Positions 32,706 to 40,363 of a stretch of 49,068 nucleotides of DNA are shown here, one piece after another. How positions within the stretch are numbered: position 1 is the first letter of the stretch; every line of letters begins with the position of its first letter. The notes below the pieces were generated by a model. It was not told where the DNA came from and searched no databases. It saw nothing but the letters and a program-made list of their open reading frames with translations. The stretch spans positions 1 to 49,068 of the forward strand of contig JAUHXL010000003.1 in NCBI GenBank assembly GCA_030426945.1. Reading direction: 5' to 3'. This stretch comes from a bacterium. Its GTDB lineage: Bacteria; Myxococcota_A; Bradymonadia; UBA7976; UBA1532. Position numbers and translations under genes: made by a program.

Positions 32706-33310
32706 ACGAGGCCCCCGATCTGGGCGCGCTGCGCGCGCGGCTCGAGGCGGACGATCGCTCGGCGCGGCGGACGGCCGCGGCGCGGCTGGGACGCTTGTTG
32801 GGCGAGATCGAGGATCCGGCGCCGCTGGCCCCGTTGCTCGAGCGCGCCCTGGCCGACGTCGATCCGGCCGTGCGTCGCTCGGCCGTCGAGGCGCTCGCGG
32901 GCGGCGCGGCGCGGCACCCGGCGCTGGTGGCGCGGCTGGTCGAGTCGCGGCTGAGCGAGGACGAGGTGACGCTGCGGCGCGCGCTGGCCGGCGCCTTCGC
33001 GGCCGCCCTGGTCAGCCTGGGGCTGGCGCCGGCCGCCCACGGCGTCGCGCTGCACGCCCTGGGTGATCCCGACGCCGAGGTGCGGGCGCAGCTGGTGGGC
33101 GCGCTGGCGCGCGTCGCCGAGGCCGGCGCCGCGCTGGACGCGTGGCTGGATGCGCTGGTGACCCGCCTGGACGATCCGGTGGCCGCGGTGCGCGGGGCGG
33201 CGATGCGGGCGCTCCTGGCGGCGGCCCGCCGAGACGCCGCGCACGCGGTGCGCATCCACGGCCGCTTCGCCGCGCAGCGGCGGCGGGCCGAGGCGGGTGG
33301 ATCCGCGTGA
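32702..33310 (+). CDS. HEAT-repeat protein
   Basis: This 202-residue all-helical protein has HEAT-like repeats with the D-(A/P)-x-VR signature: ADVDPAVRRSAVEALAGG, LGDPDAEVRAQLVGALARV, LDDPVAAVRGAAMRALLAA. No lyase His motif of the phycocyanobilin-lyase HEAT group is evident, so a scaffold role is favoured. ATG 32702 sits in the stop codon of the TPR-PATAN gene, and its own stop overlaps the methyltransferase gene (GTGA). The three-gene overlap chain predicts stoichiometric expression of a scaffold-type complex. Confidence 0.82.
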   Translation: MNEAPDLGALRARLEADDRSARRTAAARLGRLLGEIEDPAPLAPLLERALADVDPAVRRSAVEALAGGAARHPALVARLVESRLSEDEVTLRRALAGAFAAALVSLGLAPAAHGVALHALGDPDAEVRAQLVGALARVAEAGAALDAWLDALVTRLDDPVAAVRGAAMRALLAAARRDAAHAVRIHGRFAAQRRRAEAGGSA

Positions 33311-34023
33311 GCTTCGATCCGACGCTCTACACCCTGCTGCACCGGGGCTCGCCTGGCGACGTGGCCTTCTATCGTCGGGTGTGCGACGGCGCCGGCTCGG
33401 TGCTCGAGCTGGGCTGCGGGGACGGGCGCGTCCTGGCCGCCCTGCGCGCCCCCGGCCGCACCCTGGTGGGCCTCGATCTGCACCCCGGCATGGTCGAGGC
33501 GGCGCGCGCGCGCCTCGCGGACGACGCCGCGGTCCACCTGGGCGACATGGCGGACTTCGCGCTCGACGCGCGCTTCGACCGGGTGATCGTGCCCTTCACC
33601 GGCTTCTACTGTCTGCCCGACGACGACGCGATGGTGGCCTGCCTGCGCGCCGTGCGCCGCCACCTGGCGCCCGGCGGCCGCCTCGTGTTCGACGCCTACC
33701 CAGGGGAGCCGCTGCTCGAGGTCGGCGCCTTCGATCCGCGCTGGGAGGCCGTCGCCGAGGTCGAGGCCGGCGGGCGCCGCTGGCTGATCCACGAGCGCGA
33801 CCACAACTGGCCCGCCGACCGCCGCATCGACGTGAGCTACCGGCACGTCGCCGACGACGGCGCCGTGGTCGAGTACACCCTGCGCCACCACTACCTGATC
33901 GCGGCCGACGTCCCTCGGCTGCTGGCGGCCGCCGGCCTGCGGCTGCGCGGGCTGTGGGGCGACTTCGACGGCCGCCCCTTCGATCCCGACGGCGAGCGGC
34001 TGGTCGTCAGCGCCGAGCCCTGA
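33307..34023 (+). CDS. Class I SAM-dependent methyltransferase
   Basis: The 238-residue protein has motif I VLELGCGDGRVLAAL (residues ~31-45), motif II TLVGLDLHPGMVEAAR and motif III region LVFDAYPGEPL. The N-terminus (DPTLYTLLHRGSPGDVAFYRRVCDGAGSV) and the C-terminal beta hairpin (VVEYTLRHHYLIAADVPRLL) look like those of small-molecule methyltransferases of the ubiquinone/mycolic type, but the substrate cannot be named. The GTG at 33307 overlaps the previous stop (GTGA). Its last 17 bases overlap the convergent aminotransferase gene. Confidence 0.87.
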   Translation: MSFDPTLYTLLHRGSPGDVAFYRRVCDGAGSVLELGCGDGRVLAALRAPGRTLVGLDLHPGMVEAARARLADDAAVHLGDMADFALDARFDRVIVPFTGFYCLPDDDAMVACLRAVRRHLAPGGRLVFDAYPGEPLLEVGAFDPRWEAVAEVEAGGRRWLIHERDHNWPADRRIDVSYRHVADDGAVVEYTLRHHYLIAADVPRLLAAAGLRLRGLWGDFDGRPFDPDGERLVVSAEP

Positions 34024-35164
34024 GCACCGCGCCGAGGATGTCGACGCCCTCGAGCACCACCTCGGGCGGCGCGGCGGTGAAGCACAGCCGGACGTGGGTG
34101 GGGAAGGGGCCGAAGCTGGGGCCCGGCGCCAGCAGCAGGCCGCGTTCGACGCAGGCCTCGAGCAGGCCGGTGAGGCCGGCGGCGTCGAGCGCGTCGGCCA
34201 CGTCGAAGAAGAGGAAGGTGCTGCCCTCGGGCGCGGGCAGGCCCAGGCGTCGCGCGGCCTCGGCGCCGACCTCGGCGTAGCCGGCCGCGGCCTCCGCCGC
34301 CCAGGCGTCGCCGGGGCCGTCGAGGGCGCGCTCGGCCGCCACCTGGGCGGCCGTCGGCGTGCTGTAGAAGGTGTGGGTCGACACCTTGCGCAGGTGCTCC
34401 ATCACGTCGGCCGGGCCGACGACGTAGCCGCAGCGGTTGCCCGCCATGCCGTAGGCCTTGCTGAAGCTGTGCGCCGCGAAGGTGCGCTCGGGGGCGAGGG
34501 GTCGCCCGAAGGTGTGGGGCGCGGCGTACGCATAATGCGCGTAGACCTCGTCGGTCCACAGCCAGAGGTCGTGCGCGCGCGCCACGTCGACGAGGGCCTC
34601 GAGGGAGGCGGTGGGCAGCAGGCGGCCCGTGGGGTTGTTGGGCGTGTTCGCGTAGATGGCCACCGTGCGGTGGGTGAGCGCGCCCTCGACCGCGGCGCGC
34701 ACGGTCGGCGCGTCCACCGGGCCGTCGAAGACGGGCACCGGCACCGGCGTGCCGCCCATCGTGCGCACGATGCCGGCGATCAACGGCCAGTAAGGCGCCA
34801 GCAGCAGCACCTCGTCACCCGGCGCCAGCAGCGCGCCGGCCACCGCGCCCAGGCCGCCGGTCGCGCCGGCGGTGACCAGCACCTCGTCGGGGGCCACCGG
34901 CAGCATCGTCGTCGCGCGCTCGCGGGCGACGATGGCGTCGAGCAGCGCGGGCAGCCCGTGCACCGGCGCGTAGCGATGCAGGCCGGGGTGGTCGGCGGTG
35001 CGCAGGGCCTCCATCTGGCACTCGGCGGGCGGCTCCCGCCAGGTGTCGCCGATGTGCAGCGGGTAGGTCGGGCCGCGGTGCGCGGCCAGGCGATGGGCGA
35101 GGCTCGAGTAGACCGAGCCGCCCATCGCGGCGATGGTCGGCGAGACGTGGGGGTGGCGCGGCAC
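34007..35164 (-). CDS. PLP-dependent class I/II aminotransferase
   Basis: The 385-residue fold-type I aminotransferase has a PLP-binding lysine in SFSKAYGMAGNRCGY (Lys236), NTPNNPTGRL (substrate/PLP Asn), WTDEVYAHY (Asp for the pyridine nitrogen) and an Arg near the C-terminus (THVRLCFTA) for the substrate carboxylate. It would transfer amino groups between an amino acid and a 2-oxo acid; the exact substrate is not readable. The GTG at 35164 is supported by AGGAGG six bases upstream; the longer frame to 35269 adds a non-conserved arginine-rich extension. It converges on the methyltransferase with a 17-base overlap and diverges from the 35260 surface protein gene (95 bases). Confidence 0.9.
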   Translation of the reverse strand: MPRHPHVSPTIAAMGGSVYSSLAHRLAAHRGPTYPLHIGDTWREPPAECQMEALRTADHPGLHRYAPVHGLPALLDAIVARERATTMLPVAPDEVLVTAGATGGLGAVAGALLAPGDEVLLLAPYWPLIAGIVRTMGGTPVPVPVFDGPVDAPTVRAAVEGALTHRTVAIYANTPNNPTGRLLPTASLEALVDVARAHDLWLWTDEVYAHYAYAAPHTFGRPLAPERTFAAHSFSKAYGMAGNRCGYVVGPADVMEHLRKVSTHTFYSTPTAAQVAAERALDGPGDAWAAEAAAGYAEVGAEAARRLGLPAPEGSTFLFFDVADALDAAGLTGLLEACVERGLLLAPGPSFGPFPTHVRLCFTAAPPEVVLEGVDILGAVLRARR

Positions 35165-35259
35165 GGGCGTCCTCCTGCCGGGTGGGCGGGCATCATAGCG
35201 CGACCGTTGCACCGGGCGGGGCCGCCCCCGCATGATGAGCCGCGGAGGGGGGATACAGC

Positions 35260-37065
35260 ATGATGGCACTTCTTCGCGCTGGCTGTGCGCTGGGCGTCGT
35301 CCTCGGCGCGTCCGCAGCGCAGGCCCAGACCTTCGAGCGCTTCTGCCTGCCCGAGGGGGACGCCGGCAACGGGCTCAGCCTCGCGGTCAGCCCGGCCAAC
35401 GTCGTACACCTCTCGCGGGTGTTCCGCGTGGGGGGCGGCAACCTGGTCCACACCGAGCTGCCGCCCAGCAACCAGCCGACGAGCACGGTGGTGCTCGAGC
35501 GGGTCAGCCGGCTGGTCAACGACGAGGTCGAGGACACCGATCTGTTGATCGACGCCGCCGGCGGCCTGCACATCTGCTCGTACGACGCCCGCGAGACGGC
35601 CCTGCGTGTGGCCTCGCGGGGGCCGATGGGGTGGGTGGCCGAGACGGTCGCCGACGGCGTGCGGGCCGGCGACGCGTGCGCGCTCTTCGTCGAGGAGGGC
35701 CGGCTGTCGGTCCTGTTCCGGCAGGACGGGGGGCTGTTCCTGGGCGCGCGCATGGGCGCTGACGACTGGCGCGTGACGCCCGTGGATGGCGGCGACGCCG
35801 GGCACGGGGTGTCGCTGGTGCAGACCGCCGCGGGCGCGCTGGTGGCGGCCCACCGCGATCAGGCCGCCGGCACCCTGCGCATCAGCTGGCGCGCCCCCGG
35901 CGGCGCCTGGAGCCACCACGCCGTCATGCGCGAGAGCCGGGTGGGCCTGTCGCCGCGCATCGTCGAGGGCGTCGGCGACGAGGTGTGGGTGTTGCACGGC
36001 GTCGAGCCGCCCGCCGAGGGCAGCGACGCCGGCATGCTGCTCACCCGGGGCAACCCCGACGACGGCTTCGTCACCGTCCAGGTGGCCCAGGACGAGGCCG
36101 GCGGCAGCATCGGCGCCGCGCGCGGCGACGGCGCCCTGCACGTGGTCACGCGCGAGGTGCGGCGCAGCGCCGTCTTTGGCGCCAACGACGCGCTGCGGCA
36201 CTACGCCGCCCTGCCCGAGGACACGCAGTTCGAGGCCTTCGAGCAGCACGGCGCCAACCAGCAGCGGCACGTCTTCCGGTTCATCGAGGTGGCCCTCGAT
36301 CCCTTCGGGCTGCCCGTCGTCGCTGCCCTCGACGAGGCGGCGCCCTTCGGCGCCGATCCCGGATCGGGCCTGACCTGCGTGTGGCGACCGGTGGATCGCG
36401 ACGGGGACGGGCTGCCCGATCAGGTCGAGGCGCGCTTCGGCACCCTGCCGAACGACGCGGACTCGGACGACGACGGGCGGACGGACGGCGAGGAGGTGCT
36501 GGTCGACGGCACGGATCCCTTGGGGCAGGGGCCGCTGCCCGACGCCGGGCCGCCGTCCGATCAGGGGGTGGCGCGCGATCTGGGCGTGGTGGAGGACGGC
36601 GGCGGGCCGGTGGCCGACGCGGGCGTGGGGGTCGATGGGGGCGCCGACGACGACGTGGGTGGCGGCGCCGACGCGGGCGACGTGCTCGCGGATGCCCTGC
36701 CCGCGCGCGAGGACGCCGCGCCGCCCTTGGGTGACGCGGAGGCGGGCGACGACGCGGGCGAGCCGCCCCCCGACGCGGCGACGCCGCCGGCCGACGTCGG
36801 CGCGCCCGGCGATGACGCGCGGCCGCCCCGTGGCGACGTGGGGCCCCGCACGGACGGCGGCGCCGTGCCCATGGCGGACGCGAACGCTGGGGGCGGGGAC
36901 GGCGGGACGCCGCCCGCCGACGGCGGGGGCGACGACGGCTGCCGCGCCCAGCCGGGCGGGCGCGGAGGCCTGCCGCTCGGCGTGCTCGCGCTGCTGGCGC
37001 TGGGTGGGCTGGGCCGCCGACGTCGGCGCGCCGTCGAGGACCGGGGGGCGGGGTCGGCTGGTTGA
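35260..37065 (+). CDS. Secreted propeller-like protein with TSP3 repeats and MYXO-CTERM-type tail
   Basis: The 601-residue protein has a signal peptide (residues 1-23, ASAAQA). Residues ~30-370 are repeated beta-sheet phrases (HICSYDARETALRVASR, LVAAHRDQAAGTLRISWR) like a beta-propeller. Then come calcium-binding thrombospondin type 3 motifs (DRDGDGLPDQVEARFG, DADSDDDGRTDGEEVLVDG), a long Asp/Gly/Ala/Pro-rich linker (~420-560), and a C-terminal GC..., hydrophobic helix (LGVLALLALGGLG) and RRRRR cluster. That last arrangement matches the MYXO-CTERM sorting signal used for surface display in Myxococcota. ATG 35260 or 35263 follows GGAGGGGGG. It is a predicted surface protein; its ligand is unknown. 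Confidence 0.85.
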   Translation: MMALLRAGCALGVVLGASAAQAQTFERFCLPEGDAGNGLSLAVSPANVVHLSRVFRVGGGNLVHTELPPSNQPTSTVVLERVSRLVNDEVEDTDLLIDAAGGLHICSYDARETALRVASRGPMGWVAETVADGVRAGDACALFVEEGRLSVLFRQDGGLFLGARMGADDWRVTPVDGGDAGHGVSLVQTAAGALVAAHRDQAAGTLRISWRAPGGAWSHHAVMRESRVGLSPRIVEGVGDEVWVLHGVEPPAEGSDAGMLLTRGNPDDGFVTVQVAQDEAGGSIGAARGDGALHVVTREVRRSAVFGANDALRHYAALPEDTQFEAFEQHGANQQRHVFRFIEVALDPFGLPVVAALDEAAPFGADPGSGLTCVWRPVDRDGDGLPDQVEARFGTLPNDADSDDDGRTDGEEVLVDGTDPLGQGPLPDAGPPSDQGVARDLGVVEDGGGPVADAGVGVDGGADDDVGGGADAGDVLADALPAREDAAPPLGDAEAGDDAGEPPPDAATPPADVGAPGDDARPPRGDVGPRTDGGAVPMADANAGGGDGGTPPADGGGDDGCRAQPGGRGGLPLGVLALLALGGLGRRRRRAVEDRGAGSAG

Positions 37066-37172
37066 TCGGGCCGCGGTCCCCTGCCACGGTGATGCAGTGA
37101 CAGATCGCCGCGCCTCCCATCGCCCGGAGGCGGCCGGCGCGGTGATCGACGCCCTGCCGGAGGTGCTGCCCG

Positions 37173-37898
37173 ATGACCGAGTTGCCCGATGACCGCGACT
37201 TCGCTCGCGTCGAGGCCGCGACGCGGCGCGCGCGCCCGCCCACCGGCACGCTGCGCGAGGCCGTCGGCGTGTTCGCCCGGGCACGCACGCCGGGCCCCAT
37301 CGCCGCGCTCGTCCTGCTGGCGCTGGCGCTGCGTCTGTTCCTGGGGCCCGCCCGCGCCTGGGAGCTGTGGGTCGCGCCGGCCGTCCTGATCGGCTGGCCC
37401 CTGATGGAGTGGGCCGCGCACCGCTGGATTCTGCACCTGCGACCGCGCCGCGTCCTCGGCCTGCGCGTGGACCCCTACTTCGCCCAGGCCCACCGCCGCC
37501 ACCACCAGAACCCGTCCTATTTTCCGGACGTCTTCTTGCCCCGCGAGGTGGTCTTCGGCGCCTTCGTCGCGTTCTTCGGCGCCTTCACCCTGCTCTGGGA
37601 CGCCGCCTTCGCGGCGACCGCGTTGGTGTTCGTCTCGCTGGCCGCGCTGGCTTACGAGTGGGCCCACTTCATCGCCCACACCGACTACACCCCGCGTGGC
37701 GCCTACGCACGGCGGCTGGTGCGCAACCACCGGCTGCACCACTACCGCAACGAGCGCAACTGGTACGCCTTCACCGTGCCCCACCTGGACGACTGGCTGG
37801 GCACCGGCGGCGGCGCGGCCGACGTGGATCGGTCCGACACCACCCGCACGTTGGGTCAGGCCCCGGTGCCGCCGGCCTTCACGCTGGAGCGCGGCTGA
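37173..37898 (+). CDS. Fatty acid hydroxylase / sterol desaturase superfamily membrane protein
   Basis: The 241-residue protein has about four hydrophobic segments and the histidine-cluster metal motifs of the FA_hydroxylase superfamily: EWAAHRWILHL (~residue 75), QAHRRHHQNP (~105), WAHFIAHTDYTP (~165) and VRNHRLHHYRNERNWYAFT (~195). These bind a di-iron centre that hydroxylates or desaturates a lipid-like substrate, for example a fatty acid, sterol or carotenoid. The ATG at 37173 has GGAGG nine bases upstream. It overlaps the convergent CDP-alcohol phosphatidyltransferase gene by 20 bases, so the two cannot be fully transcribed together without antisense RNA. The substrate is not deducible. 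Confidence 0.87.
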   Translation: MTELPDDRDFARVEAATRRARPPTGTLREAVGVFARARTPGPIAALVLLALALRLFLGPARAWELWVAPAVLIGWPLMEWAAHRWILHLRPRRVLGLRVDPYFAQAHRRHHQNPSYFPDVFLPREVVFGAFVAFFGAFTLLWDAAFAATALVFVSLAALAYEWAHFIAHTDYTPRGAYARRLVRNHRLHHYRNERNWYAFTVPHLDDWLGTGGGAADVDRSDTTRTLGQAPVPPAFTLERG

Positions 37899-38433
37899 GC
37901 CGCCACGCCCGGCGCGCGTACAGCGCGACGGCGACGACGCCCAGGGCGCCCGCCGCGAGGGTGAGCTCGGCGGCGCCGCTCGGCCAGAAGCGCCAGGCGG
38001 CGATGGCGGCGAACTGCAGCACCGTCGTCGCCTTGCCCGCGTAGGCGGCCGTGAAGTCGTAGCGTCGGCCGCGGCGCCGCGCGCGGGCGTAGGCGAGCAT
38101 CAGGGGCAACTGCACGACCTCGCGCGCCAGCAGCACGGGCGCCACCCAGGCGGCGGCCTCGGCCTGGACCAGCACGTAGGCGGCCGCCGACGCCACGAAC
38201 ACCTTGTCGCAGAGGGGATCGAGCCACGCGCCGATCGCGTGCGGGATGTCCGGCGCCAGCCGCCGCGCCCACCAGCCGTCCAGCCAGTCCGTCACCGCGG
38301 CGGCGGCAAGGCAGGCGATCAGCCAGGCGTCCGTCGGCGGCAGCACCCACAGCACCGCGGCCAGGGGCACGCGCGACAGGCTGAGCAGGTTCGGCGGCCA
38401 CGTCGGGCGCCGGGTATCGGCGACGGTCGTCAT
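37879..38433 (-). CDS. CDP-alcohol phosphatidyltransferase (PgsA-like)
   Basis: This 184-residue membrane protein has the class-I CDP-alcohol motif in the stretch TDWLDGWWARRLA...GAWLDPLCDK (D-x2-DG-x2-AR ... G-x3-D-x3-D), and about five hydrophobic segments. The N-terminus PPNLLSLSRVPLAAVLW is typical of phosphatidylglycerophosphate synthases, so a PGP- or similar phospholipid synthase is the first choice. The ATG at 38433 shares one base with the stop of the upstream coiled-coil membrane gene (TGATG), so these two form an operon. It overlaps the fatty-acid hydroxylase gene at 3' ends by 20 bases. Confidence 0.87.
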   Translation of the reverse strand: MTTVADTRRPTWPPNLLSLSRVPLAAVLWVLPPTDAWLIACLAAAAVTDWLDGWWARRLAPDIPHAIGAWLDPLCDKVFVASAAAYVLVQAEAAAWVAPVLLAREVVQLPLMLAYARARRRGRRYDFTAAYAGKATTVLQFAAIAAWRFWPSGAAELTLAAGALGVVAVALYARRAWRLSRAPA

Positions 38434-39146
38434 CAGGCCGGCGGCAGCCGGGCCGCCAGCGCGCCGAGGCGCGCGCGGGTGCTCGCGAGGGCCAGCAGGC
38501 TGAGCCCGAGCAGCGCCAGGCAGGCGCCCAGGGCGTCGACCGCGAGCAGCACCCAGTCGGCCAGCGCGTCGGGCGGCACGCGGTCGGCGGTGCGATCCAG
38601 GCGGTCGCGGAGGCGGGGCAGCACCTCGGCGCCCGGGCGCAGCTGGGACTCGACCCCGCGCACCACCTGGCGCGCGCGGTCGAGCTGCTCGACGAGGGGG
38701 CCGACCGTCTTCGCCAGCCGGCTCACCTCGTCGAGCGCCTCGCGCGCGTCGCTCGCGCCGGCCCGCACGCCGCGCGCGGCCGCCTTGAGCTTGGCGTTGG
38801 GCAGCACCGGCTGAAACTCGCTGGCGAAGGTGTCGAGGCCGCGCACCAGGGAGCGGCCGGCCTTCTCGGTGGCCTCGAGCACCGTGACCGTCTGGCGCGT
38901 GATCTGGGCCGCCTGGAGCAAGGTGTCGTTGACCACCGGCAGCGCCTGCAGGCCGGACGCCAGGCCGCCCTCGGCCTGCAGGAGCCCCTGCTGGGCGTCG
39001 TCGAACGCGCCCAGCGCGCGCCGCAGGTTGTCCTCGATGGCGGCGCGCTTGCCGTGCGCGGTGGCGACGAGACCCACGCCGCCGACGAGCGCGACGGCGC
39101 CCGCGAGCGCGAGGAGCAGGGTGACGATCGCGCCGATGGCTCTCAT
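38433..39146 (-). CDS. Coiled-coil membrane protein
   Basis: The 237-residue protein has an N-terminal membrane segment (IVTLLLALAGAVALVGGVGLV), a long helical periplasmic or cytoplasmic coiled coil (~35-185, with LRRALGAFDDAQQGLLQAEG and VRAGASDAREALDEVSRLA), and a second membrane helix at ~200-225 (WVLLAVDALGACLALLGLSLL). The topology resembles a spacer or sensor anchored at both ends. There are no signalling domains. The ribosome site GGAGGACGCC precedes the ATG at 39146, and the stop overlaps the start of the CDP-alcohol phosphatidyltransferase gene, which may point to a phospholipid-associated role. Confidence 0.7.
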   Translation of the reverse strand: MRAIGAIVTLLLALAGAVALVGGVGLVATAHGKRAAIEDNLRRALGAFDDAQQGLLQAEGGLASGLQALPVVNDTLLQAAQITRQTVTVLEATEKAGRSLVRGLDTFASEFQPVLPNAKLKAAARGVRAGASDAREALDEVSRLAKTVGPLVEQLDRARQVVRGVESQLRPGAEVLPRLRDRLDRTADRVPPDALADWVLLAVDALGACLALLGLSLLALASTRARLGALAARLPPA

Positions 39147-39333
39147 GGCGTCCTCCGTGGGGGCTGGGGCAGGTCGGATGATAGATCGCCTGCGGTGTGG
39201 GGGCACGCGGCCCCGGATCAACGGAGCCGGCCGGGCGTCCGAACCGAGCAGGGGCGACCGTCGGGCGGGCCGGGGGGCGGTTGCGCCGACCCGCGCGGCG
39301 GGGCCAACATGCGCGCTGGACGGAGGAGAGCCG

Positions 39334-40353
39334 ATGCGCACTGGGAGTCTTTGGGTGGGCCTGGCCGTGGCGCTGCTGGCGCTCGCGGGATGCGACGATG
39401 GAGACGACGCCGGCCAGAGCGGCGACGCCGCCGTGACCGTGGACGGCGGGGCGGGCGGCGTCGGCGGTGATCCCGGCGCGGGCGGCATGGGCGGTGCGCC
39501 CGGCGCGGGCGGGGCCGGCGGCATGGGCGGCGCGCCCGGCGCGGGCGGTATGGGCGGTGAGCCCGGCGCGGGCGGTGAGCCCGGCGCGGGCGGGGCCGGC
39601 GGCGGCGCGGGCGGCATGGGCGGTGCGCCCGGCGCGGGCGGGGCCGGCGGCGGCGCGGGCGGCATGGGCGGTGAGCCCGGCGCGGGCGGGGCCGGCGGCG
39701 GCGCGGGCGGCGCGGGCGGCATGGGCGGTGATCCCGGCATGGGCGGCATGGGCGGTCAGCCCGGCCCCGGCTGCGACCACCCCCGCTCGGCCTGCCAGGC
39801 CGACGCCGACTGCGGCGAGGGCGGCACCTGCGCGCCCTTCCCCGAGGCCGGCGCCCCCTGCGTCTGCGTGGGCCCGCCCCCCGAGCCCCAGCGCAACTTC
39901 TGCGAGCCCGGCGGCGGCCTGGGCGGCTGCTGCACGAACGACGAGTGCGCGGCAGATCAGTCCGACGCCGTCTGTCAGGCCGAGGGCTATGACCGCCAGG
40001 GCGCCTACTGCGGCGGCGCCGCGCCCCCCGACTTCAACGGCTGCGTCGCGCCGGCCTGCGCGGGTCACGGCGAGTGCGCCATGGACCAGGTGTGTGTGCC
40101 CGCGGGTCTGTTCGGCTACGTGGTCGCCGAGTGCGCCCGCGCCACCTGCCGCACGGACGCCGACTGCGACGCGCGCGCCGGCGGCGAGTGCCGGCCCTTC
40201 TTCCGGCGCTGCTACGCCGCGGGCCTGCACTGCACCTACGCCGACGATCCCTGTCGGACCGACGCGGACTGCCCGCGGGGGGGTCCCTTCGACCAGTACT
40301 GCGCCCCGGTGATGGACGGCACCGCCTGCCTCGACGACGTCCCGCGGCCCTGA
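39334..40353 (+). CDS. Lipoprotein with Gly-rich repeats and Cys-rich C-terminal half
   Basis: The 339-residue protein starts with a lipoprotein signal (lipobox LAGC, Cys20) after ATG 39334 (GGAGGAGAG upstream). Residues ~35-145 are built of Gly-rich units such as GAGGMGGAPGAGG and GAGGAGGGAGGMGGEPG. Residues ~145-339 carry many Cys (CDHPRSACQADADCGEGGTC, CCTNDECAADQSDAVC, TCRTDADCDARAGGEC, CRTDADCPRGG), arranged like small disulfide-rich Dickkopf/EGF-like modules. I do not recognise a family. It should be a surface-exposed outer-membrane lipoprotein on a flexible stalk. It converges with the VCBS lipoprotein gene (10-base gap). Confidence 0.8.
   Translation: MRTGSLWVGLAVALLALAGCDDGDDAGQSGDAAVTVDGGAGGVGGDPGAGGMGGAPGAGGAGGMGGAPGAGGMGGEPGAGGEPGAGGAGGGAGGMGGAPGAGGAGGGAGGMGGEPGAGGAGGGAGGAGGMGGDPGMGGMGGQPGPGCDHPRSACQADADCGEGGTCAPFPEAGAPCVCVGPPPEPQRNFCEPGGGLGGCCTNDECAADQSDAVCQAEGYDRQGAYCGGAAPPDFNGCVAPACAGHGECAMDQVCVPAGLFGYVVAECARATCRTDADCDARAGGECRPFFRRCYAAGLHCTYADDPCRTDADCPRGGPFDQYCAPVMDGTACLDDVPRP
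39457..39765 (+). repeat. In-frame degenerate tandem repeat encoding Gly-rich stalk
   Basis: The stretch consists of near-identical 27- to 39-base blocks built of GGCGCGGGCGG and GGCATGGGCGGT steps, all multiples of three. Local perfect copies are long enough for slippage or recombination, so repeat number is likely to vary between strains without disrupting the frame. Confidence 0.8.
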
Positions 40354-40363
40354 TCACGGGCCG

